A stretch of 64,000 nucleotides of DNA from NCBI GenBank assembly GCA_965603075.1, contig CBFDBO010000011.1, positions 28,765 to 92,764 on the forward strand, given 5' to 3'. Of this stretch, positions 35,006 through 45,234 are shown piece by piece (position 1 is the stretch's first letter; each line of letters opens with the position of its first letter). Source of the DNA: JABJOR01 sp965603075. GTDB taxonomy: Bacteria; Pseudomonadota; Alphaproteobacteria; Rhodospirillales; Casp-alpha2. The notes below the pieces were generated by a model. That model saw nothing but the letters and a program-made list of their open reading frames with translations. It was not told the DNA's origin and searched no databases. The translations under genes and the position numbers were made by a program.

Positions 35006-37354
35006 GTGAGTACTAAAAAAGTACCTTTTTCTACAAACCAGATAACGGAATTGATCACATCCGGTCCTGTGGTGATCTATACGTGTGACCCATCAAATTA
35101 TAATACGGTAACCTTTATCAGCGAGAATATTAAATCTCAATTAGGGTATAACGCTGAAGAATTTATCAATAATTCTGACTTTTGGATAAGCCGTATCCAT
35201 GAAGATGATGTTGAGGGTGTACAAAAGGCTTGGGCTCAATTTTTTAATGATGAAACGCATCTATATGAATATCGCTTTCAGCATAAAGATGGCACGTATC
35301 GTTGGATGCGCGATGAAATTATTCTGATCAAAGATGCCGACGGAAATCCGGAAAGTATTCTTGGTTATTGGCTGGAAATTAATGATCAAAAATTGGCTGA
35401 AATTGAACGCCAAAAATCCCATGAAATATTAAAGTTTAAAGTTGCAGAACAAACACAGGCGCTTCGTCAATCTGAAACCCGCCTAAGACTGGCTTCTAAC
35501 CAAGCTCTTATTGCTTATTGGCGATGGTCATTCGACGAAAATAAATTAACATATTGGTCTGAAAACTATGAAAAAATCAGACATTATCGAAATGGCGTTC
35601 CTCAGAATTATGAAGGAATGCTGCAGCCTGTTCATCGCGATGATAAAGAGCTTTTATTACACGTATATGAGACATCAGATCTAGGTCCGAGCGATTTTAA
35701 TGTTGAATATCGCATTTTGACGAAAGACAACGAAGTCAGGTATATTCATGAACATGGTAGTGTTGAATATGACACACAGGGTAAAGCCGTTGCCCATATT
35801 GGTATTATTCAAGATATCACACGGCAAAAAGAAATTGAGAACGCCCATCGCGAAAGTGAAGCGCGTTTAGCAACAGCGCAACGTATATCTGGGTTGGGCA
35901 ATTGGCAATCTGATATTATCAAGGACACACTGTGGTGGTCAGAAGAGATTTTCCAAATTTTTGGTGTGGATTCCAAAACGTTTGAGGTGACAAGTGAAGC
36001 CTTCTATTCTTTTGTTCATCCAGATGATCGAGATTTTGTGATTTCGGAGGTAACCAAAGCGTTAGAAGATAATATTCCTTATAATATTGATCACCGCATT
36101 GTGCTTCCGTCGGGGGATGTCCGCATCGTCCATGAACAAAGCGAGACCGTCTATAATAAGTTAGGCGAGCCGATCCTGATGAACGGGACGGTTCAGGATG
36201 TTACAGACCGCATTAAGATTGAAGAAGAGTTGCGCTCTTCAAAAGCGCAATTGGAAGGCATCTTAAAAATTGCCCCAGAAGCGGTTATCGTCATCGATAG
36301 CAAGCATAATATCCAGCATTTCAATCAAGGGGCTGAACGTATGTTCGGCTATACGCATGAGGAAATGGAGGGAGAAAAACTTGATATTTTATTACCGCAA
36401 GCGGTACGCGAGAAGCATTCAAGTAATATTAACTCGTTTGCAAAATCAGAGAATAATTTTCGTTTAATGGAAAAACGCTCCGATATCTTCGGGGTAAGAA
36501 AAAATGGTTCACATTTCTCAGCAATGGCCTCGTTATCAAAGTTTGAAGTGAATAATGAACAAATTTTCGTCGCCATGTTGCATGATAATACCGAACGTAA
36601 ACTGGCAGAAGAGAATATTCTAGCGTCCAAGGAAGAAGCCGAACTTGCTAATCGGGCTAAATCAGAATTTCTTGCTAATATGAGTCACGAGCTTCGCACA
36701 CCGCTCAATGCAATTCTCGGATTTTCAGAAATGCTAATTGATAAAACGTTTGGTGAATTAGGAGACTCTAAGAATACGGAATCGGCCATTGCTATTCATG
36801 AAGCAGGGTCCCATCTGATGCAAATTATAGGCGATATTCTTGATATTTCCAAAATCGAAGCCGGGGAAGCAAGTATTGAAGATGCGATCATTGATCTAAG
36901 GCAAACGATTGATAGCTGTATCAGGATGATTAAAGTCCGCGCAGAAGAAGCCGGGATCAAGATAGAAGTTAAATTGCCAACCGATCTTCCCACCATTCGT
37001 GCTGATGGTCGGCATGTAAAACAAATTTTGATCAATTTGCTCTCAAATGCGATTAAATTCACACCTCCAAATGGCATAATAACCATAAAAGCAAATTTAA
37101 ATGATGAAAACTGTATGGTAATTTCCATTGCTGATACCGGGGTTGGTATTGCAAAAAAAGATATTGAGAAAATTTTACAACCGTTTGGACAAGTCGCCGA
37201 AAGCCAAGTCCGGGGTCATACCGGAACGGGTCTGGGCCTACCGATAAGTAATTCTCTGGTCAAGCTACATGGTGGGCATTTATCGATTGATAGCGAGCTT
37301 GGTAAAGGGACCGTTATCACCTTTCAGTTTCCAGCAGACAGGACGATTATATAA
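35006..37354 (+). CDS. Soluble multi-PAS sensor histidine kinase
   Basis: The 782-residue protein (GTG start) has four PAS-type domains (about 12-130, 155-270, 285-400 and 405-530), a phosphoacceptor domain with the histidine in MSHELRTPLNAILGF, and an ATPase domain with LLSNAIKFTP, DTGVGIAKKD and GTGLGLPIS. No membrane segment is visible, so it should sense a cytoplasmic or membrane-permeant signal. No response regulator is adjacent, making it an orphan kinase in this window. Confidence 0.9.
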   Translation: MSTKKVPFSTNQITELITSGPVVIYTCDPSNYNTVTFISENIKSQLGYNAEEFINNSDFWISRIHEDDVEGVQKAWAQFFNDETHLYEYRFQHKDGTYRWMRDEIILIKDADGNPESILGYWLEINDQKLAEIERQKSHEILKFKVAEQTQALRQSETRLRLASNQALIAYWRWSFDENKLTYWSENYEKIRHYRNGVPQNYEGMLQPVHRDDKELLLHVYETSDLGPSDFNVEYRILTKDNEVRYIHEHGSVEYDTQGKAVAHIGIIQDITRQKEIENAHRESEARLATAQRISGLGNWQSDIIKDTLWWSEEIFQIFGVDSKTFEVTSEAFYSFVHPDDRDFVISEVTKALEDNIPYNIDHRIVLPSGDVRIVHEQSETVYNKLGEPILMNGTVQDVTDRIKIEEELRSSKAQLEGILKIAPEAVIVIDSKHNIQHFNQGAERMFGYTHEEMEGEKLDILLPQAVREKHSSNINSFAKSENNFRLMEKRSDIFGVRKNGSHFSAMASLSKFEVNNEQIFVAMLHDNTERKLAEENILASKEEAELANRAKSEFLANMSHELRTPLNAILGFSEMLIDKTFGELGDSKNTESAIAIHEAGSHLMQIIGDILDISKIEAGEASIEDAIIDLRQTIDSCIRMIKVRAEEAGIKIEVKLPTDLPTIRADGRHVKQILINLLSNAIKFTPPNGIITIKANLNDENCMVISIADTGVGIAKKDIEKILQPFGQVAESQVRGHTGTGLGLPISNSLVKLHGGHLSIDSELGKGTVITFQFPADRTII

Positions 37355-37367
37355 CCGGGCTCAGATT

Positions 37368-38171
37368 TTAGTCCTCGTGTTCATCAACCCATTTTCGAGC
37401 GAGTTCTTGCGCCTTATTAATATCGCTGGAGGTCATGTCCTCTGAGATGAGATCTCGATTTTCCATGGCATCTTCGTCGCCGAGGGATGCGGCAATATTC
37501 CACCACATATGGGCCATAATATAACTTTCTTTGACCCCGGTACCATCGGCATACATGGCCCCCAAATTATATTGGGCGTCTGTGTTTTTTTGTTCAGCGG
37601 CTAAGCGGTACCATTTAACGGCTGTTTTATCATTCTCTTCTACGCCCTCTCCTTCGTCATACATAATGCCCAAATTGTTTTGTGCATCTGAATCTCCTTG
37701 ATCAGCGGACAGTTTGTACCATTTAATAGCGGTTTTATTATTTTCCTTTACCCCTGTACCGTCGTCATACATGACCCCAAGATTATATTGTGCATCTGAA
37801 TCCCCTTGATCAGCGGACAGCTTATACCATTTGACGGCCGTCTTATCATTCTCAGGAACCCCATATCCTTCATCGTACATGATACCAAGATTGTTTTGGG
37901 CTCCGGCGACACCTTGTTTAGCGGCCAGAGTATACCATTTAGCGGCTGTTTTATAATCTTGCAGAACCCCCTCACCATAGTCATACATAATCCCTAAATG
38001 ATATTGGGCTTGGGCGTGTCCTTCTTTTGCAAGCGGTTTCCATTCTTTAAGAGCGGTTGCAAAATCACCATTTTCTGCAGCGTTTAAACCTTTCTCAAAG
38101 TTTGCTGCGCTGGCTGGGTTGACAATAATGATGGTCGCTAAAAAGAGAATAGTGGCGAGAAGATATTTCAT
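37368..38171 (-). CDS. Secreted Sel1-repeat protein
   Basis: The 267-residue protein has a signal peptide (cleavage near PASAANF) followed by at least five Sel1-like tetratricopeptide units of about 36 residues (AQYHLGIMYDYGEGV, AQNNLGIMYDEGYGV and so on). Neighbouring units are almost identical, indicating recent internal duplication. Such proteins mediate protein contacts in the periplasm or envelope. The partner is unknown. It converges with the kinase gene, 13 bp apart. Confidence 0.88.
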   Translation of the reverse strand: MKYLLATILFLATIIIVNPASAANFEKGLNAAENGDFATALKEWKPLAKEGHAQAQYHLGIMYDYGEGVLQDYKTAAKWYTLAAKQGVAGAQNNLGIMYDEGYGVPENDKTAVKWYKLSADQGDSDAQYNLGVMYDDGTGVKENNKTAIKWYKLSADQGDSDAQNNLGIMYDEGEGVEENDKTAVKWYRLAAEQKNTDAQYNLGAMYADGTGVKESYIMAHMWWNIAASLGDEDAMENRDLISEDMTSSDINKAQELARKWVDEHED

Positions 38172-38583
38172 GATAAATTCCTCACTCTGTAAGCTTGTTA
38201 AAAGCGCATGGATTATAACACAATTAGGTCAATAATTAAATATTGATATAAAGAAATCTCAGGGAAAGTTTAGGGGGGTATCCAAATGATAACATTATTT
38301 TTAGGCTTCTCAACATCTACAGGTGTTGTTATGTCATCGACAGCAGAGATGAACGGTTTATACCCAAAAGATAGAGACAAAACCCAAAATCCCTTTAGTC
38401 GGTAAAACAACCAAGCTGATAGCCCATTATTTCAAGAAAATTTTCTGTTATTTTTCCCTGATTTTAATTTGAATTTCATTATGAAAATCATGTCTTTTCA
38501 TTGTGTCAATTTTGGGAGTACGATCTGGTAAATTATACAATAGTTTGTCGGTAATTTATCGACTTTAAAATAGCCGGGGCCTC
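38172..38583. other. Intergenic region, no feature recognised
   Basis: This 412-bp AT-rich region separates the divergent Sel1-repeat and enolase-superfamily genes and must contain both promoters. No gene, operator, hairpin or repeat could be supported. Confidence 0.4.
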
Positions 38584-39702
38584 ATGAAGATTAAAAGTAT
38601 AGAAACGTTCAGCAATGAATTTGTTGCATTTACACGGGTGTGCAGTGATGACGGGTTTGAAGGTTGGGGGCAAGTATCAACCTATCATTCTGATATTACG
38701 GCCCAGATCGTTCACCGACAGGTGGCCCCGTGGTCTTTGGGGCGTGATCTGTCTGAACTGGACGATATCCTAGAGACCATAACCGAGCGAGAGCATAAGT
38801 TTCCGGGGTCCTATTTGCGTCGTGCTATGTGCGGACTGGATACCGCTATTTGGGATTTGCGAGGTAAGCGCGAAGGCAAAAGTGTCGCGGAATTATTAGG
38901 CGGAACACCGGGCACCATACGGGCCTATGGATCGTCAATGGAGCGCAATATTACACCACAAGAAGAAGCAACGCGGTTGCTCAAACAACGGGACGATTTC
39001 GGTTTTGATGCTTTTAAGTTTCGGATTGCTGCCGAATGTGGGCGTAATGTTGATCATTGGCCCGGAAGAACAGAAGAAATCATCCCGCATATGAGCAACG
39101 CATTGAACCCGGGTGGTGGCAATGATGTCGCCTTGTTAGTCGATGCCAACAGCGGATGGTTGCCGGCGCGCGCCATTGAAGTTGGCCGTATGTTAGAAGA
39201 TAACGGCTATTCACATTACGAAGAACCGTGCCCGTATTGGGAGCTGGAACAAACAAAAGAGGTCACGGACGCGCTCGATATTGATGTGAGCGGCGGTGAG
39301 CAAGATTGTGATATACCAACGTGGCGGCGGATGATCGATATGCGCGCCGTTGATATTGTCCAACCCGATGTTTGTTATATGGGGGGCATGCTCAGAACGT
39401 TGAAAGTTGCTAGAATGGCCCATGAAGCGGGGCTTCCTTGCACGCCACATTGTGCCAATTTGTCGTTGGTGACGTTGTTTACCATGCACTTGTTGCGGGC
39501 CATTCCAAATGCTGGAAAATATTTGGAATTCTCTATCGAAGGCACTGATTATTATCCATGGCAGCAAGACCTTTATGTTAAATCGCCTTATGCTATCGTG
39601 GATGGCAAAGCATGCGTCACGGACGAACCCGGCTGGGGCGTAGAAATCAACCCGGAATGGCTGGATAAAGCCACCTATCAGATAAGCGAAATGGAAGAAT
39701 AG
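38584..39702 (+). CDS. Mandelate racemase/muconate lactonizing family enzyme
   Basis: The 372-residue protein is an enolase-superfamily enzyme. The metal ligands appear in LLVDANSGW, YEEPCPYW and SGGEQDC; acid/base candidates are the lysine in FKFRIA (a KxR in place of KxK), the aspartate in QPDVCYMGG and the histidine in PHCANLSL. Such enzymes abstract a proton alpha to a carboxylate, as in sugar acid dehydratases or racemases. The substrate cannot be read. It heads a four-gene run with BKACE, GNAT and deacetylase genes (spacings 1, 12 and -4 bp). Confidence 0.88.
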   Translation: MKIKSIETFSNEFVAFTRVCSDDGFEGWGQVSTYHSDITAQIVHRQVAPWSLGRDLSELDDILETITEREHKFPGSYLRRAMCGLDTAIWDLRGKREGKSVAELLGGTPGTIRAYGSSMERNITPQEEATRLLKQRDDFGFDAFKFRIAAECGRNVDHWPGRTEEIIPHMSNALNPGGGNDVALLVDANSGWLPARAIEVGRMLEDNGYSHYEEPCPYWELEQTKEVTDALDIDVSGGEQDCDIPTWRRMIDMRAVDIVQPDVCYMGGMLRTLKVARMAHEAGLPCTPHCANLSLVTLFTMHLLRAIPNAGKYLEFSIEGTDYYPWQQDLYVKSPYAIVDGKACVTDEPGWGVEINPEWLDKATYQISEMEE

Positions 39703-39703
39703 A

Positions 39704-40639
39704 ATGGCGACAAACAAGGTTATTATCACGTGCGCAATTACGGGTTCTATCCATACACCGACCATGAGCCCGCATCTGCCAATCACCCCGGATGAAATCG
39801 CTGAGCAATCCATTGAGGCCGCCGAAGCCGGAGCGACGATTTTGCATCTTCATGCCCGTGACCCTATAGATGGTAGACCCAGCGCGGACCCGGATGTGTA
39901 CATGCAGTTCCTACCCCGCATCAAACAAGCAACCAATGCCGTGATTAATATTACGACAGGGGGCAGTGCCGCCATGACATTGGATGAACGGATCTCGGCG
40001 GGGGAAAAATGCGCCCCGGAAATGTGTTCGTTGAACATGGGGACCATGAATTTTGCTACCTTCCCCATGGCCGAACGCTATGACGATTGGAAATATGAGT
40101 GGGAACCACAGTTATTAGAAGCATCACGCGCTGGCATGTTTAAAAATACCTTTGCTGATATTGAAAGCATTCTCGAACGTCTAGGCACCCAAAATGGAAC
40201 GCGGTTTGAATTTGAATGTTATGACACGGGACACCTTCAATCGCTCGCCTATTTTATTGCCCAAGGATTGATTAAGGCCCCTGTTTTTTTGCAATTTGTT
40301 ATGGGTGTATTGGGCGGGGTCGATGCGTCACCGGAAAGTTTGATGAATATGAAGTCCACGGCGGATCGTTTGATCGGTCCGGAAAATTATCATTTCTCTG
40401 TACTGGCTGCAGGACGTCATCAAATTCCCCTTGCCACCATGGGGGCGGTGTTGGGGGGTAATGTGCGTGTTGGATTGGAAGACAGCTTGAGCATCGGTGC
40501 CGGAACACTCGCCACCAGCAACGCCCAGCAAGTTCGAAAGATTAGAACGATCTTGGAAGAAATGGGCCATGAAATCGCCAGCCCGGATGAGGCACGCGAC
40601 ATGCTGGCTCTTAAAGGCGGCGACACAGTAAACTTCTAA
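39704..40639 (+). CDS. BKACE family (3-keto-5-aminohexanoate cleavage) protein
   Basis: The 311-residue protein is a DUF849/BKACE enzyme: it starts KVIITCAITGSIHTP and has the zinc-binding HLHARDP motif, ECYDTGH and GLEDSL. Family members split beta-keto acids with acetyl-CoA into acetoacetate and an acyl-CoA. It begins 1 bp after the enolase-superfamily gene. The combination suggests a pathway in which a hydroxy or amino acid is converted to a beta-keto acid and then cleaved. Confidence 0.9.
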   Translation: MATNKVIITCAITGSIHTPTMSPHLPITPDEIAEQSIEAAEAGATILHLHARDPIDGRPSADPDVYMQFLPRIKQATNAVINITTGGSAAMTLDERISAGEKCAPEMCSLNMGTMNFATFPMAERYDDWKYEWEPQLLEASRAGMFKNTFADIESILERLGTQNGTRFEFECYDTGHLQSLAYFIAQGLIKAPVFLQFVMGVLGGVDASPESLMNMKSTADRLIGPENYHFSVLAAGRHQIPLATMGAVLGGNVRVGLEDSLSIGAGTLATSNAQQVRKIRTILEEMGHEIASPDEARDMLALKGGDTVNF

Positions 40640-40651
40640 GGGAACCCTTTT

Positions 40652-41149
40652 ATGACCGCAATCATTCGCCCCGCCGTCATCGATGACGTGGAAACGATTT
40701 CTGATCTTATTCATGATTTGTCCGAATTTTTAGGCCATTCAGAAGATATGAAAGCCAGTGTTGCTGATCTGAAAAATTTCGGCTTTGGGGATCAACCGTT
40801 CTATAAAGCCCTAATTGCTGAAGACGCGGGGAAGCCTGTTGGTTTGTGTACCTATTATACGACGTTCTCGTCATGGCGGGGACGACCCGGTATTTGCATT
40901 CTTGATCTATATGTCGATCCGAATTTACGGGGCAGCGGATTGGGTCGGCGTTTGATGGCAGAGACGGCAAAAGCGGGACAGGCCATGGGGGCAACATTTC
41001 TTAATCTTTCCGTTCACACCAGCAACCTCTCAGGTCAGAAATTTTACAGTGCCATGGGCATGGATCATATGAATAGCGAACAGCTTTTTTTAATCGAAGG
41101 CGATGTTCTTGCGAACTTGATACTTGAAGCTGAAGGAGGACTATTATGA
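40652..41149 (+). CDS. GNAT-family N-acetyltransferase
   Basis: The 165-residue protein shows the GNAT acetyl-CoA motif (LDLYVDPNLRGSGLGRRLM) and the C-terminal NLSGQKFYSAMGM segment, close to diamine/polyamine-type acetyltransferases. The downstream deacetylase gene overlaps its end by 4 bp. A transferase and a deacetylase in one operon suggest reversible or protective acetylation of an amine intermediate. Confidence 0.87.
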   Translation: MTAIIRPAVIDDVETISDLIHDLSEFLGHSEDMKASVADLKNFGFGDQPFYKALIAEDAGKPVGLCTYYTTFSSWRGRPGICILDLYVDPNLRGSGLGRRLMAETAKAGQAMGATFLNLSVHTSNLSGQKFYSAMGMDHMNSEQLFLIEGDVLANLILEAEGGLL

Positions 41150-42171
41150 AGGCTTATTGTGCCCCGGATCAACAAAATGAGCATGACCCAAATTTTTTCT
41201 TGGTCAATGGCGATGTCAAGCCGTGTCCTGAAAAACCGGAAAGGTTGGATGTTTTGGTGGCTGCCGCTCGCAACAGCGGGCTTGAAATAAGCGCGCCGAA
41301 TGATTACGGATTGGACCCTATTGCAGCGGTTCATACACCAGAATATTTACGGTTTTTATCGACGATTCATGCCCGTTGGGTACGTATGGATGGCGCCTCA
41401 GATGAGGTCATTCCCGGTATAAAACCAAACCGTTATGATGCCCGGTATCCAGATAGCGCCATTGGGCAGGCGGGGTATCATATGGCCGATACGGCGTGCC
41501 CCATTGGCAGTGGTACATGGCCAGCGGCACTTGCCAGCGCCAATTGTGCGGCCGCCAGCGCGCATGACGTATTGGACGGTGCCCCGGCGGCCTACGCGGT
41601 GTGTCGTCCACCGGGGCATCATGCCTACGCCGATATGGCGGGGGGATTTTGCTATGTAAATAATGCCGCAATAGCCGCGCAGATTTTACGCAAAAGCCAT
41701 GCCCGGGTGGCCATTGTCGATGTGGACTTACATCATGGTAATGGGACCCAAGGGATCTTTTATAATCGCGCGGATGTCTTGACGGTTTCTATCCACGCCG
41801 ACCCAATGCGCTTTTATCCATTTTTCTGGGGTCATGCCAGCGAACGCGGCGAAGGGGCAGGATTGGGTTATAATTACAACCTGCCATTAGAGCGTGGCTC
41901 GGGTGACGCAGCGTTTATGGCGGCCCTTGAAAAGGGCTTAGAACAAGTGTCTTATTTTGCGCCAACGGCTTTGGTTGTTGCCTTGGGGCTCGATGCTTTT
42001 GAGGGTGATCCCTTTGGTGGTCTGTCTGTGACAACCGATGGTTTTGGACGCATAGGAGAATTATTAAATGGGGTAAATCTGCCCACGGTCATTGTGCAGG
42101 AAGGCGGGTATTTGTGTGACGCGCTGGGGGATAACCTGTCTTCTTTTATGAAGGGCTTTAATTCGGCTTAA
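41146..42171 (+). CDS. Histone-deacetylase-like amidohydrolase (acetylpolyamine type)
   Basis: The 341-residue enzyme has the class II HDAC-like motifs: RPPGHHAYADMAGGFCYVNN with the catalytic histidine pair, DVDLHHGNGTQ with zinc-binding aspartate and histidine, and LGLDAFEGDP with the second aspartate. Bacterial relatives remove acetyl groups from polyamines. Together with the preceding acetyltransferase it may handle an acetylated amine. Its last four bases overlap the end of the convergent kinase gene. Confidence 0.9.
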   Translation: MKAYCAPDQQNEHDPNFFLVNGDVKPCPEKPERLDVLVAAARNSGLEISAPNDYGLDPIAAVHTPEYLRFLSTIHARWVRMDGASDEVIPGIKPNRYDARYPDSAIGQAGYHMADTACPIGSGTWPAALASANCAAASAHDVLDGAPAAYAVCRPPGHHAYADMAGGFCYVNNAAIAAQILRKSHARVAIVDVDLHHGNGTQGIFYNRADVLTVSIHADPMRFYPFFWGHASERGEGAGLGYNYNLPLERGSGDAAFMAALEKGLEQVSYFAPTALVVALGLDAFEGDPFGGLSVTTDGFGRIGELLNGVNLPTVIVQEGGYLCDALGDNLSSFMKGFNSA

Positions 42172-44831
42172 TCTTGTTTGGGCAAATCATTAAGACAGGC
42201 TTGGATGGTCGTTGCTAGTTTCTCGTTAGATGTTTGTGACTTTAACAAAGCAGCGTAAACGTCATCTGATATTTTTCTTGGAACTTCAGTTACAGAAAAA
42301 ATGATAACCGGGGTTGGTTGCTCATTTTCTTTATTAAGTAAGGGCAATAAATTTTCGCCATTCCCATCGGGTAATTCTAGATCAAGGATGACAAGATTAT
42401 AAGTATTCTCGCTGAGAAAACGTTTGGCTTCTGTTAATGACCGGGCTGATGTAATGGAACCACCCTGTAGATCTAATCCGATGTTTTTGATGACCGAAGA
42501 GACAATTATCTGGACATCTGGTTCGTCTTCAACATGTAAAATTCTAATGGTCTTGTTATGAGGATGACTTATGGTTCCACCTGAGCCTGGTTTGAGCTGG
42601 TTTTGATCAATGGGTTTTTCAATCCGATCAAGAATACCGGTGGCATCCTCCTCTTTCTCTGAATTTTCTGAGAAAGCAACATTGGGATCATCAAAGATGG
42701 GTAGATTGAAATAAAAAGTCGTTCCTTTGTGGAGTGTGGAGTCGAACCCTATTTCGCCATTATGGTATTCAATAATCGCTTTTGAGATATTCAAGCCAAG
42801 ACCCGTCCCCCCTTTTTGGCGGGTGTCAGAGGGATCGGCTTGGGTAAATTTTTCAAAAATTGTGCTCTTGAAACTATCTGGAATACCGACCCCATGATCT
42901 GAAATTCTAATTTGAACAGTATCATCTAACCTTTTCATCGAAAGCTCAATTGCGGGGTCATCGGGAGAAAATTTAGCCGCATTGGACATTAAATTTGAGA
43001 GGACCTGCATAATTCGGGATGGATCGGCCAGAACTTTCAATCCCGGTATGATATTTGCCGATGTGTATTTAGAATTATAAAGTGTGGCATAGGTTTCGTT
43101 GCTGACAATGGCTTGCTCGATCAGTTCACCGAGATCGGTGGGCTCCACTGCATAAACCATTTTTCCGGACTCAATTTTTTCAACATCCAGAATATCATTG
43201 ATCAGCCGAACCAATCTTTCGCTATTGTTGTGGGCAATATCCAGCATACCGAGCATCGGCGCCGGGAACTCTCCTGCCGAGCCCCCTTTAATGAGACTTA
43301 ATGCCCCCAATATTGATGTCAGGGGTGTACGAAGTTCATGGCTAATGGTCGAAATAAATTCACTTTTTATTTTCTCTGCTTGTTTGCGTTCCGTGATGTC
43401 ACGCACCAATCCGATAAATTTTTTCTCACCCGCAAAAGGCATGTTCGAGACATTTAATTCCATGGGGAACGCGCTAGCATCTTTTCGAACACCTTCTAAA
43501 TCACGGGCATTGTTAATAATACGCGCCACATGCAAGTCTGATTTTTGAAGGTAGCCGTCATGATCTTTGCGTTCATGGAGGGGCATTAATATATTAACAT
43601 TTTGCCCAATCAGTTCATTGGCCTCATAACCAAATATATTTTCCGTTGCGGCATTGACGGTTTCAATGATGCCTTTGGAATCAATGGTGATGATGCCTTC
43701 TGCTGTATTCTCAACGATGGCAGATACCCGGTTTTTTGCTTCGTTAAGATCACGTGTTCGACTTTGAACAAGGATTTCAATATCACGGCGCTTATTTGCA
43801 TTGATAACCATCAATAAACATAATAATCCGGTCAGGATCAGCCCCGAAAGCAAAATAAGCCATTGTTGCCAATGAGTATCTATATACAAAGTTTCATCGG
43901 CAGCTTTTGCAACGATAAGCCAATTGCGGTTGCCTAACTTTAAAATTTTGGAAAACTGAACTCCTGTAATGGCTATTGCATATTCTAATTCTGGTGCGGC
44001 CTCTGTTTGCCGGGCACGTGAATCATGGGTCAGGACAAGGGATGGGGTATCGGTATTTGTAATATCATAAATATGAAGATCGATACCGGCGGGTTTAATC
44101 AAATTACTATGGCCTGAAAATGCATTTTTGATCATTTCGTCGATTTGAATAACACCTGATGCATAGCCCGTTAATGCCCGTTCTTGTAACCCATCATTCT
44201 CTGGAGAGTCGGGATAGGAGTAAATTGGATTAAAAACCAAAACAGCGGCTTCACCATTATGGGCAAGAGTAATGGGCTCGCTGGTTGCAAGCGCGCCGCT
44301 GATACGGGCATTGTTAAGGGTGGCCAATCGTGAAGGATCTGACCCCAGATCATATCCAAGGGCATCTTCATTTCCCGCTGCGGGCTCTACATAATATACC
44401 GGGTAATATTCTTCGCGTTCTTTGGCCTGAACCATCTGGTTATTTTCAGACAATTCGGTAAATTGAAAACCTAAAAGCCCGTCTCGTTGGGCGTTACGTT
44501 CAAATGAAGGGCGTTGGAAGTTAGATACCTTAGGAACCCATTCCAAAGCTTGTATGGAGGGTTCTCGCTCTAAAATAGGGGTTATAAAACTCTTAAACTG
44601 AGACCGGCTGATATTTTGCTGGCTCTCAAATAGCGATTTAATGATTTCTACGGAAGAAATAGTGTGCAAAATGCTTTGTTCGATGGCATCAATACGAACC
44701 GCAGAAGATATATTGAAATTGGCGAGTCTTTTATCCTGATCACGCGAGTACACCTCTTTAAACCCAATGGCTGATAAGAATATACCAATCACAGCAATGC
44801 CCATTATGGGCCAATAACCGCGTTTAATCAT
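42168..44831 (-). CDS. CHASE-PAS hybrid sensor histidine kinase
   Basis: The 887-residue protein has an N-terminal membrane segment (about 10-28), a periplasmic CHASE-type domain (about 70-290), a second membrane segment (about 325-345), a PAS domain (about 360-480), a phosphoacceptor domain (ISHELRTPLTSILGA), an ATPase domain (LMSNAAKFSPDD, GTGLGLNIS) and a C-terminal receiver domain (LHVEDEPDVQ, LVILDLELPDG). It is a hybrid kinase sensing an extracytoplasmic ligand. No separate regulator is next to it. Confidence 0.9.
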   Translation of the reverse strand: MIKRGYWPIMGIAVIGIFLSAIGFKEVYSRDQDKRLANFNISSAVRIDAIEQSILHTISSVEIIKSLFESQQNISRSQFKSFITPILEREPSIQALEWVPKVSNFQRPSFERNAQRDGLLGFQFTELSENNQMVQAKEREEYYPVYYVEPAAGNEDALGYDLGSDPSRLATLNNARISGALATSEPITLAHNGEAAVLVFNPIYSYPDSPENDGLQERALTGYASGVIQIDEMIKNAFSGHSNLIKPAGIDLHIYDITNTDTPSLVLTHDSRARQTEAAPELEYAIAITGVQFSKILKLGNRNWLIVAKAADETLYIDTHWQQWLILLSGLILTGLLCLLMVINANKRRDIEILVQSRTRDLNEAKNRVSAIVENTAEGIITIDSKGIIETVNAATENIFGYEANELIGQNVNILMPLHERKDHDGYLQKSDLHVARIINNARDLEGVRKDASAFPMELNVSNMPFAGEKKFIGLVRDITERKQAEKIKSEFISTISHELRTPLTSILGALSLIKGGSAGEFPAPMLGMLDIAHNNSERLVRLINDILDVEKIESGKMVYAVEPTDLGELIEQAIVSNETYATLYNSKYTSANIIPGLKVLADPSRIMQVLSNLMSNAAKFSPDDPAIELSMKRLDDTVQIRISDHGVGIPDSFKSTIFEKFTQADPSDTRQKGGTGLGLNISKAIIEYHNGEIGFDSTLHKGTTFYFNLPIFDDPNVAFSENSEKEEDATGILDRIEKPIDQNQLKPGSGGTISHPHNKTIRILHVEDEPDVQIIVSSVIKNIGLDLQGGSITSARSLTEAKRFLSENTYNLVILDLELPDGNGENLLPLLNKENEQPTPVIIFSVTEVPRKISDDVYAALLKSQTSNEKLATTIQACLNDLPKQD

Positions 44832-45234
44832 TTCAGGGTACTTTCAGAATGAAAGAACATACGAAAAACTTCCGTCTCTTTATATTAATTTTAAGATCCC
44901 ATAGAGCCAATTCAAGTCCCTATATTCTATAACAATGTATTTACCTTACTAAACAAGTGCACATATCCGTATGACGGGGGTTGTTTTGGACAGCGGGTAA
45001 AAAGTAGAATCCTATTTTTTCCTACAATAATATGCGATTATCAATATATAGTATAATTTTTAGCTAAAGTGAAAATAAATTTACTAACCCTAAAGCCAAA
45101 TATTGTATCTGTTAAAACATGTATATTAGAAGACTAAATTAGAATCATTGTAATTTATAATTGTGTTCCCATCTGAAATACATTACCACCGCTCAATGAA
45201 TGGCATCCCTTTTTAAAATGACATACTGTAAATT
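44832..45234. other. Intergenic region, no feature recognised
   Basis: This 403-bp AT-rich region lies between the divergent kinase and YgiQ genes and must contain their promoters. No operator, RNA gene or convincing hairpin was seen. Confidence 0.4.
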
